From Aestuariivivens insulae (GTDB lineage Bacteria > Bacteroidota > Bacteroidia > Flavobacteriales > Flavobacteriaceae), in contig NZ_JAKMCS010000014.1 of NCBI RefSeq assembly GCF_022662195.1, positions 36,752 to 100,751 on the forward strand: a stretch of DNA of 64,000 nt. Reading direction: 5' to 3'. Made by a program: the position numbers and the translations under genes. This document shows positions 1-10,980 of this stretch, one piece after another. Numbering within the stretch: position 1 is the first letter of the stretch; each line of letters begins with the position of its first letter. A model generated the notes under the pieces. The model did no database searches and was not told the origin of the DNA. It saw nothing but the letters and a program-made list of their open reading frames with translations.

Positions 1-291
1 ATCGGGGTTTGGTGTTCTTCCTTTTTCATACTCATTGAACATATAATCGACTATACGTTCTTTATATTGTTCACTTAAATCTACTGTTTGAAAAGGGATG
101 CCCAACTTCTCGGCTACCAACATGGCATCGTTGCTATCGTCCAACCAAGGACATTCGTTGGATATGGTCACAGAATCGTCGTGCCAATTTTTCATAAACA
201 GGCCAATAACCTCATAGCCTTGCTGCTTTAACAAATAAGCGGCAACACTAGAGTCTACACCTCCTGAAAGTCCTATAACTACGCGTTTCAT
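1..291 (-). CDS. mnmA: tRNA-specific 2-thiouridylase MnmA (N-terminal part, cut by window edge)
   Basis: The first 97 codons are visible, reading leftward from an ATG at 291; the rest lies outside the window. The N-terminus carries the PP-loop ATP-binding motif SGGVDSS at about residues 9-15, followed by a G-L-F-M-K-N-W segment and the P-W-L-D-D-S stretch typical of MnmA. The enzyme activates U34 of tRNA-Lys, -Glu and -Gln with ATP and inserts sulfur at position 2 in the cytoplasm, which stabilises codon-anticodon pairing. GuaA-type PP-loop enzymes share the motif, but the following sequence fits MnmA. This is a truncation by the window, not a pseudogene. Confidence 0.9.
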   Translation of the reverse strand, partial: MKRVVIGLSGGVDSSVAAYLLKQQGYEVIGLFMKNWHDDSVTISNECPWLDDSNDAMLVAEKLGIPFQTVDLSEQYKERIVDYMFNEYEKGRTPNPD

Positions 292-397
292 TATTTAGAT
301 TTGAATATGCAAAAGTACATGATTTTTTTCATTTGAAACCTCATCTGAGTATTGGTGATTCCCCTGAAACCTAAAGAAGTTCTTCAAGGAAGCGTAT

Positions 398-1126
398 TTA
401 ATTGGAAGCCTTTTTATATTTACCATCCACTTTAATATACTTGGGCTTATAGGTAAAGTCTTTTTCTTCAATCAACTTACCCTCTTCATAAAACTTCCAT
501 ATGCCTGTTTTTTTATCGTGCTTATATTGTCCTTCGGTAATGAGTTCCCCTTGTGGATCGTAATATTTGGCAGGCCCATGAAGCTCTCCATTTACATAAT
601 TATAAGTTTTTAGTACCACATTAGCTTCAGAATACCATTTTGATTCCCCATGCAACTTCCCATTAACATAGTGCTTCATTTCGGCTACTTGGCCATTTTC
701 ATAATATACCAAACGTTCACCGTGCAATTCGCCGTTGTCGTTATAATGCTCTGTGGTTAATAAACTTTTTCCATTGTTCTGGTAATAGTTCCATATGCCC
801 ACATAAGCTTTACCTTTCATACGGCCTTCACTAATGGGTTTCCCTTGTGGATTAAGAAATTTAACCTGGGCTGTACCATCTGTTTCGTTAAACATTTTTG
901 TTGCTGCCAAAATGGGTTTACCATTTTCATTTTCATAAAACTTAAACTCACCTACTTCCTTTCCATGAAAAAATTGGCCTTCGTACCTTAATACTTTAGT
1001 ACCCTTAAAATGCTTCTTCCAAACACCGTGACGCTTCCCATTAGCATCAAATTGGTTGATGTCTTGAGCCAAAGCAATCAAAGCATTCAATAAAATTAAT
1101 ACGAATAAAATGTTATTAAACTTCAT
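398..1126 (-). CDS. Secreted MORN-repeat (YwqK-like) protein
   Basis: This 242-residue protein starts with a typical signal peptide (M-K-F-N-N-I-L-F-V-L-I-L-L, cleavage likely after A-L-A) and then consists of repeated units of the type G-x-x-x-G-x-W-x-x-Y-x-x-x-G-x-L, such as NGELHGE, NGKLHGE and NGELHGP. These are MORN-like repeats as in the YwqK family. The function of such proteins in Bacteroidota is not established; they probably act in the periplasm or on the surface. An ATG further upstream at 1213 is open but would add 29 residues encoded inside the yidC terminator, so the ATG at 1126 directly before the signal peptide is preferred. It stands alone between mnmA and yidC. Confidence 0.8.
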   Translation of the reverse strand: MKFNNILFVLILLNALIALAQDINQFDANGKRHGVWKKHFKGTKVLRYEGQFFHGKEVGEFKFYENENGKPILAATKMFNETDGTAQVKFLNPQGKPISEGRMKGKAYVGIWNYYQNNGKSLLTTEHYNDNGELHGERLVYYENGQVAEMKHYVNGKLHGESKWYSEANVVLKTYNYVNGELHGPAKYYDPQGELITEGQYKHDKKTGIWKFYEEGKLIEEKDFTYKPKYIKVDGKYKKASN

Positions 1127-1174
1127 ATGGTATTTTTTAAAAAAACGTATAAAATTATCACAAATTGTATAAAA

Positions 1175-1226
1175 ACAAAAAGCTGCCAATTTTAGTGAAC
1201 AGTAATCGATCACAGTTGGCAGCTTT
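1175..1226 (-). terminator. Rho-independent terminator of yidC
   Basis: A perfect 11-bp stem (AAAGCTGCCAA at 1179-1189 against TTGGCAGCTTT at 1216-1226) encloses a 26-nt loop. On the minus strand it is followed by TTTTTGTTTTTA. It lies 53 nt after the yidC stop. Confidence 0.85.
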
Positions 1227-1278
1227 ATATTTTTCCCTTCTGTCTTTCAACTTTAAAAGTGAAGGAATTACTTTTTTA

Positions 1279-3183
1279 TTATTTTCTTTTTTGTTGCGCT
1301 TGCTTTTGTTTTTCGGCCTGCTCCATCATTTCTTTCATTTTTCTTTGGAAACGATTTTCCTTCTTAGGTTTCTTTTTATTTTCCTGAATTTTGGCATGTA
1401 TCTTATCTTCATCTATTATATAATTCTTAATTACCAGCATAATGCCAATGGTAATTAAGTTAGATATGAAGTAATACAAACTCAATCCAGAAGCATAATT
1501 ATTAAAGAATACCAACATCATTATTGGTGAGAAGTAAATCATATACTTCATCATCTTACCCATATCTGGCATCCCTTCTTGGGTAGGTTGCGATGCCATT
1601 TGCTGCCCTGTAGTCATACGCATGTAGAAGAATATCGCCAATGAGGCCAAAATAGGAAACAAACTCACGTGATTACCATAAATTGATGAAATTATTGGAA
1701 TTTGAGTATCCCAAGTAAAGATGGCATCGTAAGACGATAGGTCTTTAGCCCAAAGGAAACTTTTTTGACGTAAATCGAAAGCCGATGGAAAAAATTGGAA
1801 TAGGGCATAAAACACAGGTAACTGCATTAAAGCTGGCAAACACCCAGCCATGGGGCTCACGCCTGCTTTACTGTACAATGCCATAGTTTCCTGTTGACGT
1901 TTCATAGGATTGTCCTTATACTTGGCATTAATCTCGGTTATCTCTGGCTTTATAACCTTCATCTTTGCCTGTGATAAATAAGATTTATAGGTAACAGGAG
2001 ACATTACAATCCTTACCAAAATGGTCATAACAATAATGGCAAAACCGTAAGGTAAGAAGCTACCTAAAAAGCCAAACAGAGGCATGAAAATATAGCGGTT
2101 TATCCATCCAAAAATACCCCAACCAAAAGGTACAAGCTCATCCAGATTTCTATCGTAGGCAGCCAGCACTTTATAATCGTTAGGGCCATAATATAAATCC
2201 AAGCTGTTATTAAACTCGCCACCTTGTAATTGCAAAGGAATGCTTGTTGCAAAACTTTTGGTATAAATGGTATCCAACGATTGGTCTTCAACTAAATTTT
2301 CAGTTTTAATATGTGCCGTTTTAAAAGGCGTTTTGGTTAATATAGCCGACGAGAAAAAATGCTGTTTATAGCCTATCCATGACACATTATCTAAAGTTTC
2401 ATCTGCATCTCTTGCTCCTGTATAATCTGCTTTTCCTTCTTCGTACTCGTAATGGATGTCGGTATATCTATTCTCGTAAGAAATACTTTTGGCATGTCGA
2501 TACCCCTTAAGGTCCCAATCCAGTGTAATGTCTTGCGAACTATTAATTACATCGGATAAGCCTTGTGAACGCACCGTAAAACCAATCATATAATCGTTTG
2601 GCTTGATCTCGTAACGGTACTCTAAAAACTTAGTTTCTGAAACCTTAAGTTTCATAGAAACGACAGTATTATCGCCATTTTTTGTTACCGAAGGAATAAA
2701 AGGTAAATCTTTGGTATTTCGTACCCTACTATCGTTAGTACCAAAATTGATATTAAAATCGACATTATTATCCTTAACCAAGTAGATTGGTTCGTCTTTA
2801 TAATCGACAAACTCTTTTAGTTTTACTTCTGAAAGATACCCGCCTTTATTACTAAACTTTAAGGCTAAACGTTCATTCTCTACAACCGTTTCATCTTCTG
2901 TTGTCTGTAAAGCAGAATATGCAAAAGCTCCTAATTTATTCTGAAGTTTTACCAATTGCAACGAATCTGTAGTGTCACCTACGGCTATATCTTCTATAGT
3001 TGCAGTATTGGCTAGCTGTTCTTCTTCAACCTTTTTATTTGCTTCAACCTGTTCTTGTTTGGCTTTTTCTTGAGCTTCAAGCTCTTCTGGCGTAGGTTTA
3101 TTTTGCCATAACATGTACATTAAAATTCCAAAAATGAGGATAAACCCTATTATAGAATTAATGTCTAATTTTTTTTCTTCCAT
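1279..3183 (-). CDS. yidC: Membrane protein insertase YidC
   Basis: The 634-residue protein has the Gram-negative YidC layout. There is an N-terminal membrane anchor at residues about 10-27, a charged linker, a large periplasmic beta-domain to about residue 350, and a C-terminal five-helix core with the groove arginine in LVRIVMSPVTYKS. A very basic tail (many K, R and Q) probably contacts the ribosome. It inserts inner-membrane proteins alone or with SecYEG. The 634-residue length is usual for Bacteroidota. It follows pyrG by 144 nt on the same strand and has its own strong terminator downstream. Confidence 0.97.
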   Translation of the reverse strand: MEEKKLDINSIIGFILIFGILMYMLWQNKPTPEELEAQEKAKQEQVEANKKVEEEQLANTATIEDIAVGDTTDSLQLVKLQNKLGAFAYSALQTTEDETVVENERLALKFSNKGGYLSEVKLKEFVDYKDEPIYLVKDNNVDFNINFGTNDSRVRNTKDLPFIPSVTKNGDNTVVSMKLKVSETKFLEYRYEIKPNDYMIGFTVRSQGLSDVINSSQDITLDWDLKGYRHAKSISYENRYTDIHYEYEEGKADYTGARDADETLDNVSWIGYKQHFFSSAILTKTPFKTAHIKTENLVEDQSLDTIYTKSFATSIPLQLQGGEFNNSLDLYYGPNDYKVLAAYDRNLDELVPFGWGIFGWINRYIFMPLFGFLGSFLPYGFAIIVMTILVRIVMSPVTYKSYLSQAKMKVIKPEITEINAKYKDNPMKRQQETMALYSKAGVSPMAGCLPALMQLPVFYALFQFFPSAFDLRQKSFLWAKDLSSYDAIFTWDTQIPIISSIYGNHVSLFPILASLAIFFYMRMTTGQQMASQPTQEGMPDMGKMMKYMIYFSPIMMLVFFNNYASGLSLYYFISNLITIGIMLVIKNYIIDEDKIHAKIQENKKKPKKENRFQRKMKEMMEQAEKQKQAQQKRK

Positions 3184-3247
3184 ATATATTCTCTAAATGA
3201 ATTAAAAATATCCCTGTTTCTCTTTACGTCTAGTTAATTCAGTAATC

Positions 3248-3313
3248 TCAACTACGCTCAGCCATAAGGCTTTGTCCAACCACTTCACAGGAATTGTAAT
3301 AGCCAATTACAAT
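3248..3313. repeat. Degenerate REP-like element and hairpin between pyrG and yidC
   Basis: The pyrG-yidC gap holds TCAACTACGCTCAG at 3248-3261, a variant of the CTTCGACTACGCTCAG motif seen elsewhere in this window. It is followed by an 8-bp hairpin ATTGTAAT-AGCCA-ATTACAAT at about 3293-3313. There is no T-tract, so termination is not supported. Confidence 0.4.
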
Positions 3314-3327
3314 AAGCTATCCAAAAA

Positions 3328-5001
<1,674 letters not shown>

Positions 5002-5184
5002 TTAAAACAGTTATCACCGAATAAGTTTTTAGTTATTTATCTACGGTATGATTATATTAAGTATTTTGTTTTTTAACAATAAAGCTTATAACTTTAAACA
5101 CCATATTTTAGCCCTATTTAAATGTATTTTAATATAATGGGCGACAAATCCTTATTATAAAAACATTCTTTATACAAAACTATT

Positions 5185-6411
5185 ATGTATCAACCTCCCT
5201 CTAGCTTTTTATCATGTGCCAAATTTGTTTTATTGTTTTTTTTATTTACTGTTATTAGCTGTAAAAAACCAATACCATCAAATAAAAAGCAGTGGTTTAA
5301 AGGTAATTTGCATACCCATTCCTACTGGAGTGACGGTGATGAATTTCCCGAGGTCATTATGCAATGGTATAAATCCCACGATTATGATTTTGTGGCCCTA
5401 ACAGATCATAATATCTTAGCAGAAGGCGATAAATGGGTTAAAATTCGCCCAGACTCCATTTATCAAAATGGGTTTAAAAGCTATTTAGATACTTTTGGGT
5501 CGAATTGGGTCAACTATAAAAAAGACTCTTTAAATAACATCTATGTAAAACTCAAAACATTTGAAGAATATAGAACGAAGTTTGAAGCCCCCAATACTTT
5601 TTTAATTCTACAAGCCGAAGAGATTTCAGATCGCTTTGAAAACAAACCAATACACATAAACGCTACAAACCTTAAAAAGAAAATCCAACCCCAGGGAGGA
5701 AATAGCGTAGTAGATGTTATGCAAAATAACTTAGATGAAATAGCCAAACAAAAGGACAGTTTAAACATCCCCATACTAGCCCATATTAATCACCCCAATT
5801 TTCATTATAGTATAACTGTTGAAGATATGATCGCTTTAAAAAAAGAACAATTTTTTGAAGTTTATAACGGGCATCCTGACGTTAGAAATTCTGGAGATTC
5901 TAACCACATATCTACAGAAAAGATGTGGGACCTTATAAACATCGCATACATTGAAAACAATAAACCTTTGATGTATGGTCTTGCTACAGACGACTCCCAT
6001 CACTACCATAAAAAAGGACACCAGTGGAGCAATGCCGGCCGTGGTTGGGTCATGGTGCAAGCTGATACGCTCTCTCCAAAATCAATAATTAACGCCATGG
6101 AATCTGGCAACTTTTATGCCAGTACTGGTGTTTTTTTAGACGATGTATCTACTGATAATAGCACCCTATCAGTTACTATCAAAAAAGAAGCTAATCTAAC
6201 TTATAAAATTACTTTTATTGGATGTAAAAAAGGAAACAACACACCTGAAGCATTAAAAACAGTTACGGGGGACAAAGCTTCATTTAAAATCACTAAGGAT
6301 ATTCTTTTTGTACGCTGCAAAGTAACATCGTCAAAACATCACGACAATCCTATAGAAAACTTAATTTACGAAACGGCCTGGACACAACCTACAATCTATA
6401 AAAGAGATTAA
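5185..6411 (+). CDS. PHP-domain lipoprotein (metal-dependent phosphoesterase-like)
   Basis: The 408-residue protein begins with a hydrophobic segment ending in a lipobox V-I-S-C (Cys26), so it should be a lipoprotein exported to the outer or inner membrane. The mature part opens with KGNLHTHSYWSDGD (His43 and His45), followed by TDHN, H-I-N-H-P-N and D-D-S-H-H-Y, the metal-binding motifs of the PHP superfamily. PHP proteins are usually cytoplasmic phosphoesterases or polymerase-linked; an exported one probably hydrolyses an extracytoplasmic phosphoester, but the substrate is unknown. The last 90 residues look like a beta-rich appendage. It stands alone between oppositely oriented genes. Confidence 0.8.
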   Translation: MYQPPSSFLSCAKFVLLFFLFTVISCKKPIPSNKKQWFKGNLHTHSYWSDGDEFPEVIMQWYKSHDYDFVALTDHNILAEGDKWVKIRPDSIYQNGFKSYLDTFGSNWVNYKKDSLNNIYVKLKTFEEYRTKFEAPNTFLILQAEEISDRFENKPIHINATNLKKKIQPQGGNSVVDVMQNNLDEIAKQKDSLNIPILAHINHPNFHYSITVEDMIALKKEQFFEVYNGHPDVRNSGDSNHISTEKMWDLINIAYIENNKPLMYGLATDDSHHYHKKGHQWSNAGRGWVMVQADTLSPKSIINAMESGNFYASTGVFLDDVSTDNSTLSVTIKKEANLTYKITFIGCKKGNNTPEALKTVTGDKASFKITKDILFVRCKVTSSKHHDNPIENLIYETAWTQPTIYKRD

Positions 6412-6426
6412 ACCAACATAACACCA

Positions 6427-6663
6427 TTAATTAACTCCCTTAGGATACTGCTTCCGTATACTTCTTACCAAATCCTCAAGACCGTTCAATTTTAATTCAT
6501 AAACTTGATTGAGCATGTTGCCCAACTTTCCTTTGGGAAACCCTTTATTGTGATACCAAACCACATAATGTTCCGGTAAGTCTATCAAGTAACGATCTTT
6601 ATACTTGCCATAGGGCATTTTGGTATGAGCCAATTGTATTAGAAACTCTTTATCGGGATACAT
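6427..6663 (-). CDS. DUF3820 family small protein
   Basis: This 78-residue cytoplasmic protein has the signature MPYGKYKDRYLIDLPEHY, followed by V-V-W-Y-H-N-K-G-F-P-K-G-K-L-G, typical of DUF3820. Its function is unknown. The PYGKYK core resembles the FGKHKGK motif in the C-terminal part of the exonuclease encoded at 23092-23868, which is an ExoX-type C-terminal domain, so a nucleic-acid-related role is possible but only inferred. Its ATG overlaps the last base of the upstream gene's stop codon, so the two genes are probably translationally coupled. Confidence 0.8.
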   Translation of the reverse strand: MYPDKEFLIQLAHTKMPYGKYKDRYLIDLPEHYVVWYHNKGFPKGKLGNMLNQVYELKLNGLEDLVRSIRKQYPKGVN

Positions 6664-7208
6664 TATTTATTTGAATCATTAAGTTTGTATGATGATAGCT
6701 TCTCCAACTCAGCACTAACTTTATTCTGCCATTTCAACTGATTTTCAACATGTCTAGAAAAATTGGTTTCACTATCGTACTTTTCTTGAGCTGCTTCCAA
6801 CTCCTTAAGTATGGTTCTATGCAAGTCCTGCAATTGTTTTTTAATACTGTTGGATACTTTTAATTCTCCTATATTTTTTCTGAATTTACGAGCATACAGT
6901 TCGGTAATATCAAAATGTAACTGTTCATGTGCCAATACATGTTCAGTTGCTTTTTCTGGTTTATACCATGATTGTTCCGGATAAAAATAGGCCTTCACAT
7001 TAGTATTGAAACCAATTACCCTATTGCCTTTTTCTTTTATAGAAACCCCAAAGGTTATACCAGAAGCAGTAACTGCAGCCACATCGCCCTGATCTTGAGG
7101 CGCTCCTTTGAAATCTGACCATACGAGCCTATAATCCTCTTGCCATGAGACTACCGGGCTTTCTTGAAAGCAAAATAAACAACATAAAAGCACAAGGACC
7201 TTAGACAT
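6663..7208 (-). CDS. DUF922-like putative secreted Zn-dependent protease
   Basis: The 181-residue protein has a short N-terminal hydrophobic export signal (residues about 3-16). The core H-V-L-A-H-E-Q-L-H-F-D-I-T-E places HEQLH at residues 94-98 with a downstream Glu, an HExxH zincin-type motif. The W-S-D-F-K-G start of the domain is also typical of DUF922. This predicts a periplasmic metallopeptidase, with no known substrate. The C-terminal third is charged and helical. Its stop codon overlaps the ATG of the DUF3820 gene by one base. Confidence 0.7.
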   Translation of the reverse strand: MSKVLVLLCCLFCFQESPVVSWQEDYRLVWSDFKGAPQDQGDVAAVTASGITFGVSIKEKGNRVIGFNTNVKAYFYPEQSWYKPEKATEHVLAHEQLHFDITELYARKFRKNIGELKVSNSIKKQLQDLHRTILKELEAAQEKYDSETNFSRHVENQLKWQNKVSAELEKLSSYKLNDSNK

Positions 7209-7256
7209 ACTTTAGTAAGGTTTAGCAATCATACTATAAACGCCACTGGCAAATGC

Positions 7257-9182
7257 TTATTGCTCGACTTCTACAATTGTTAAGTCTTGATGTTTGAGTA
7301 AATACACTGCTTCGTTATAATAGCCACCAATCAATTTCTTTTTATAGGCAAACTTATTCTCTAGGTATTCCGTTAAAGGTGCGTTGATTACAGAAGTGTA
7401 AAAATCTTGAGATGATACCAATCGCAACACGGTATCCATAGTTAAATCGAAACCTTTAACAGCGCGGTTACTAGGCATTACATAATATTTTTGCTCGTAA
7501 GCCTTCACAAAAAAACTATGGTCTTTTTCATTATAAACCCTTGCTCCACTGGCATAAGAAAATTGTAGCTTTGAAAGATGCTGATTAGAAATCTCTTCGC
7601 CTTCAAAAGCTTTATTATAATTTGTTGTTGTTAACTTAATTGATATTTCTTCAATACCTTCATCTATATTTTCCTTTTTTATCAAAGAAGCCAAAATACT
7701 TATGGCATTAGAGGCAAAGCCTTCATTTTGAGTCTCCAAAAACACGAGATTATGGCCTGGCTTCAACACATTTTCTATATCTTCCTTTATCACATAAAAG
7801 CTATCATTCCCATCCTTGTCCTTACGCGAATACACTATTCTTGCTTGATTGAACTCGCGCTTAAGTTCATTAGCTATATTTTGATGTTTGGAATCTGCAA
7901 TAAGGATAATATTACCAGACAAGGTGTCTGACTTCACAAAATTGATGATCTTGTTTTTTAGAAGTTCCTCTGGGGTTCTGGTTTGAAACACATTTTCATA
8001 TAACCTTAAATTGTTTCCTGTTGGAGATATTAAGGGAATATTGTGCTTTTTTAATGCTATCGCTGCGCTTTCAAAATTTTTAGAAACTAACGGACCGATA
8101 ACGGCATCGACATGTTCAAAATCATTGTCATTAATAATTCTGGACACTTCACTTACTTCATTTTTCGTATCATAAACATCAACCTTCAAAGAAATGCCTA
8201 ACTGCTTTAATGAATCTATAGCCATGAGTACTCCCGAATGAAAATCTAATGATGCATTTAAGTAGGGATCCTTTTTAATACTGTTCTTGGTTCCTGTTAT
8301 AGAATCGTAATCCACACGGTTCAACCTAAAAGGCAACATAATGGCAATATGCTTTGGGGTATAATCCCTAATACTATCCAACAGATTAACACTATTGCTT
8401 TCTTTTGTTAACGAATAGGTTTCAGAAAACGGGATTTTTAGAATCATTCCAACTTTCAATCCGCTATCGCTCAAACCAGGGTTTAATGTTTCCAATTCTT
8501 CTTGTGTTACCCCTAGTTTCACTTTCAATCGGTAAAACCCTTCTTTGGGCAACACTTTATAATAGCTATACTGTTCGTCTATTTGCTTTTCTTCAGTATC
8601 TTCTAAGTTAGGCACATTAATTTCCTGCCCCTCTTGCAATACCTCACCCATCTCTGGGTTTAACGCTTCCAATTCGGCTACCGTTATACCATATTTATAA
8701 GCTATACGCCACTTGCCCTCTTTGGGCAATACGGTATAAACTTTGGTAGGTTTTGATTCTTCTACAACTTCCGTTATTTTAAACACTGGAATTTGAAGCT
8801 TATCCCCTTTGCGTAATGGATTGGCATACAAAAAGGTATTGTGTTTTTTTATATCGGCTTCTGTAACTTCATATTGCTTTGCCAAACTATATAAGGTTTC
8901 CTTTTTCTTTACCCTATGATTTTTAAATCCATTCAGTTCCTTGACTATAGTTATTTTAGGTTTTTTGGCTTTTGATATAGGGATAATAAGTATGGTATTG
9001 GGCTTAAGCTTAGTTTTAGCATCGGGGTTTAAACTATAGATATCGAAAGGGGTTACATAATACAGTTTAGCTATTTCTTCAATTGTCTCACCTTTTTTAA
9101 CCTTATGTGTACTAAAGTTTTGTGCCTTTACCGAAAGCGTAAAAAGTACAACTAAAGCTAAGGCGGATATTAATTTATTCAT
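7257..9182 (-). CDS. LysM-repeat protein with periplasmic-binding-like domain
   Basis: From the ATG at 9182 the product is 641 residues with a signal peptide ending in V-K-A-Q. Four LysM-type modules follow (for example HKVKKGETIEEIAK and HRVKKKETLYSLAK; the last two have the variant V-L-P-K-E-G), then a type I periplasmic-binding fold starting at KHIAIMLPF, with I-S-P-T-G. The layout recalls LpoA-like activators of peptidoglycan synthases and suggests a periplasmic cell-wall sensor; this is inference. A longer ORF to 9272 would place 30 residues before the signal peptide and is not favoured. It sits downstream of guaA behind a terminator. Confidence 0.82.
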   Translation of the reverse strand: MNKLISALALVVLFTLSVKAQNFSTHKVKKGETIEEIAKLYYVTPFDIYSLNPDAKTKLKPNTILIIPISKAKKPKITIVKELNGFKNHRVKKKETLYSLAKQYEVTEADIKKHNTFLYANPLRKGDKLQIPVFKITEVVEESKPTKVYTVLPKEGKWRIAYKYGITVAELEALNPEMGEVLQEGQEINVPNLEDTEEKQIDEQYSYYKVLPKEGFYRLKVKLGVTQEELETLNPGLSDSGLKVGMILKIPFSETYSLTKESNSVNLLDSIRDYTPKHIAIMLPFRLNRVDYDSITGTKNSIKKDPYLNASLDFHSGVLMAIDSLKQLGISLKVDVYDTKNEVSEVSRIINDNDFEHVDAVIGPLVSKNFESAAIALKKHNIPLISPTGNNLRLYENVFQTRTPEELLKNKIINFVKSDTLSGNIILIADSKHQNIANELKREFNQARIVYSRKDKDGNDSFYVIKEDIENVLKPGHNLVFLETQNEGFASNAISILASLIKKENIDEGIEEISIKLTTTNYNKAFEGEEISNQHLSKLQFSYASGARVYNEKDHSFFVKAYEQKYYVMPSNRAVKGFDLTMDTVLRLVSSQDFYTSVINAPLTEYLENKFAYKKKLIGGYYNEAVYLLKHQDLTIVEVEQ

Positions 9183-9302
9183 ATGATTTTGTTTTGTAAA
9201 CCTGATACCAAATAGTTTATATACGTTTGTTAATGCCATTAGGGATGTAGCTACAACATACATATTTCTCAATTATTGCATATAATATGCCAAAAAACAA
9301 AA

Positions 9303-9336
9303 ATAAAAAAAACAGCAACACTTTACCGTTGCTGTT
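9303..9336 (-). terminator. Rho-independent terminator of guaA
   Basis: A 9-bp stem AACAGCAAC (9311-9319) / GTTGCTGTT (9328-9336) has an 8-nt loop. On the minus strand it is followed by an uninterrupted T-tract. Confidence 0.88.
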
Positions 9337-9384
9337 TAAATCTTATTTGAATTTATATTTTTGAAGTTTATAATGCTTCAATAC

Positions 9385-10920
9385 CTATTCCCATTCAATA
9401 GTTGCTGGTGGCTTGGAACTTATATCGTAAACGACCCTATTAACGCCTTTAACTTTGTTGATGATATCGTTTGATGTCTTTTGAAGGAATTCATACGGCA
9501 AATTTACCCAATCGGCAGTCATACCATCGGTACTCTCAACAGCTCTAAGCGCTACACACTTCTCGTAAGTACGCTCATCGCCCATAACACCTACACTATT
9601 TACCGGTAACAACATGGCTCCTGCTTGCCAAACTTTATCATAAAGTCCCCATGATTTTAATCCTTCTATAAAAATAGCATCCACTTCCTGCAGAATACGC
9701 ACTTTCTCGGCAGTAATATCTCCTAAAATACGAATACCCAAACCAGGTCCTGGGAATGGATGGCGTCCCAAAAGTTCTGGATCGATGCCTAATGTAGCCC
9801 CAACACGTCTAACCTCATCTTTAAACAAAGCCTTAAGTGGTTCTACAATTTTTAATTTCATATAATCTGGTAATCCACCAACGTTATGATGACTCTTTAT
9901 AGTGGCTGAAGGTCCTCCAGTTGCCGACACACTTTCAATAACATCGGGGTAGATGGTTCCTTGTGCCAACCAGGTAACATCCTCTATTTTATGAGCTTCG
10001 TCATCAAAAACCTCTATAAAGGCATTACCAATGGCTTTTCGTTTTAGCTCTGGATCTTCAATCCCTTTTAATGCTGCCAAAAACCTATCGGAAGCATCAA
10101 CACCCTTAACGTTAAGCCCCATACCTTCGTATTGGTTCAATACATTTTGAAACTCGTTCTTTCTAAGCAGGCCGTTATTCACGAAAATACAATACAGGTT
10201 TTTCCCAATGGCCTTATTAAGCAATACTGCTGCCACGGTAGAATCTACACCTCCCGAAAGTCCTAAAACAACTTTATCATTCCCTACGGTTTCCTGAAGC
10301 GCTTCTACGGTTTCTTCAACAAAGGACTGAGGTGTCCAATCTTGGTGTACACCAGCTATACTTACTAAAAAGTTTTCCAATAACTGCTTGCCGTCTGTAG
10401 TATGGTATACCTCTGGGTGAAACTGAATTGCATAAGTTTCTTCACCATCAATACGGTAAGCCGCATTTTCAACATCGTGTGTACTTGCTATAAGAACACC
10501 ATTTGTTGGTAATTTTTTAATGGTATCGCTATGGCTCATCCAAACTTGGCTACCTGTATGGATATGTGCCAAAAAAGGCTCATTACTTTTTATAAACGAT
10601 AAATTGGCCCTACCGTACTCACGCGTATTGGAAGGCGCTACTTCACCTCCCGAAAAATGCGCTAAATACTGTGCGCCATAACAAACAGCTAAAAGCGGTT
10701 TCTTACCCCGTATATTTGACAAATCTGGGTGCAAAGCCTCTTCTCCCCTTACAGAATAAGGGCTACCTGAAAGGATTACAGCTTTGTACTCTTCAATGTT
10801 GTTTGGAATTTTGTTAAATGGAATAATTTCGGAGTAGATGTTGAGTTCCCTAACTCGACGCCCAATAAGTTGGGTATATTGCGATCCGAAGTCTAAAATT
10901 AATACCTTATCGTGTTGCAT
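9385..10920 (-). CDS. guaA: GMP synthase (glutamine-hydrolysing)
   Basis: The 511-residue enzyme has an N-terminal glutamine amidotransferase domain (nucleophile Cys80 in V-C-Y-G-A-Q; FHPE further on) and a C-terminal PP-loop ATP pyrophosphatase ([12 protein letters not shown], then the dimerisation domain with HPFPGPGLG). It converts XMP to GMP. The ATG at 10920 is preferred; the frame is open for two codons more to a TTG. A TACTTTTG box ends only four bases before the ATG, so the message may have almost no leader. Confidence 0.97.
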   Translation of the reverse strand: MQHDKVLILDFGSQYTQLIGRRVRELNIYSEIIPFNKIPNNIEEYKAVILSGSPYSVRGEEALHPDLSNIRGKKPLLAVCYGAQYLAHFSGGEVAPSNTREYGRANLSFIKSNEPFLAHIHTGSQVWMSHSDTIKKLPTNGVLIASTHDVENAAYRIDGEETYAIQFHPEVYHTTDGKQLLENFLVSIAGVHQDWTPQSFVEETVEALQETVGNDKVVLGLSGGVDSTVAAVLLNKAIGKNLYCIFVNNGLLRKNEFQNVLNQYEGMGLNVKGVDASDRFLAALKGIEDPELKRKAIGNAFIEVFDDEAHKIEDVTWLAQGTIYPDVIESVSATGGPSATIKSHHNVGGLPDYMKLKIVEPLKALFKDEVRRVGATLGIDPELLGRHPFPGPGLGIRILGDITAEKVRILQEVDAIFIEGLKSWGLYDKVWQAGAMLLPVNSVGVMGDERTYEKCVALRAVESTDGMTADWVNLPYEFLQKTSNDIINKVKGVNRVVYDISSKPPATIEWE

Positions 10921-10923
10921 GCG

Positions 10924-10931
10924 CAAAAGTA
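10924..10931 (-). promoter_or_regulatory. Putative -7 box very close to the guaA start codon
   Basis: TACTTTTG on the minus strand matches TAnnTTTG and lies a few bases before the guaA ATG. If used, transcription would begin at or next to the start codon. No TTG element is seen at the usual upstream distance. Confidence 0.35.
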
Positions 10932-10980
10932 ATAATTGATTTTAGAATGACGAATTACGATTACTATTTTTTTTGTTTTT

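Noticed and set aside
1127..1213. Longer start of the MORN-repeat protein
   Set aside because: The extra 29 residues precede a normal signal peptide and overlap the yidC terminator.
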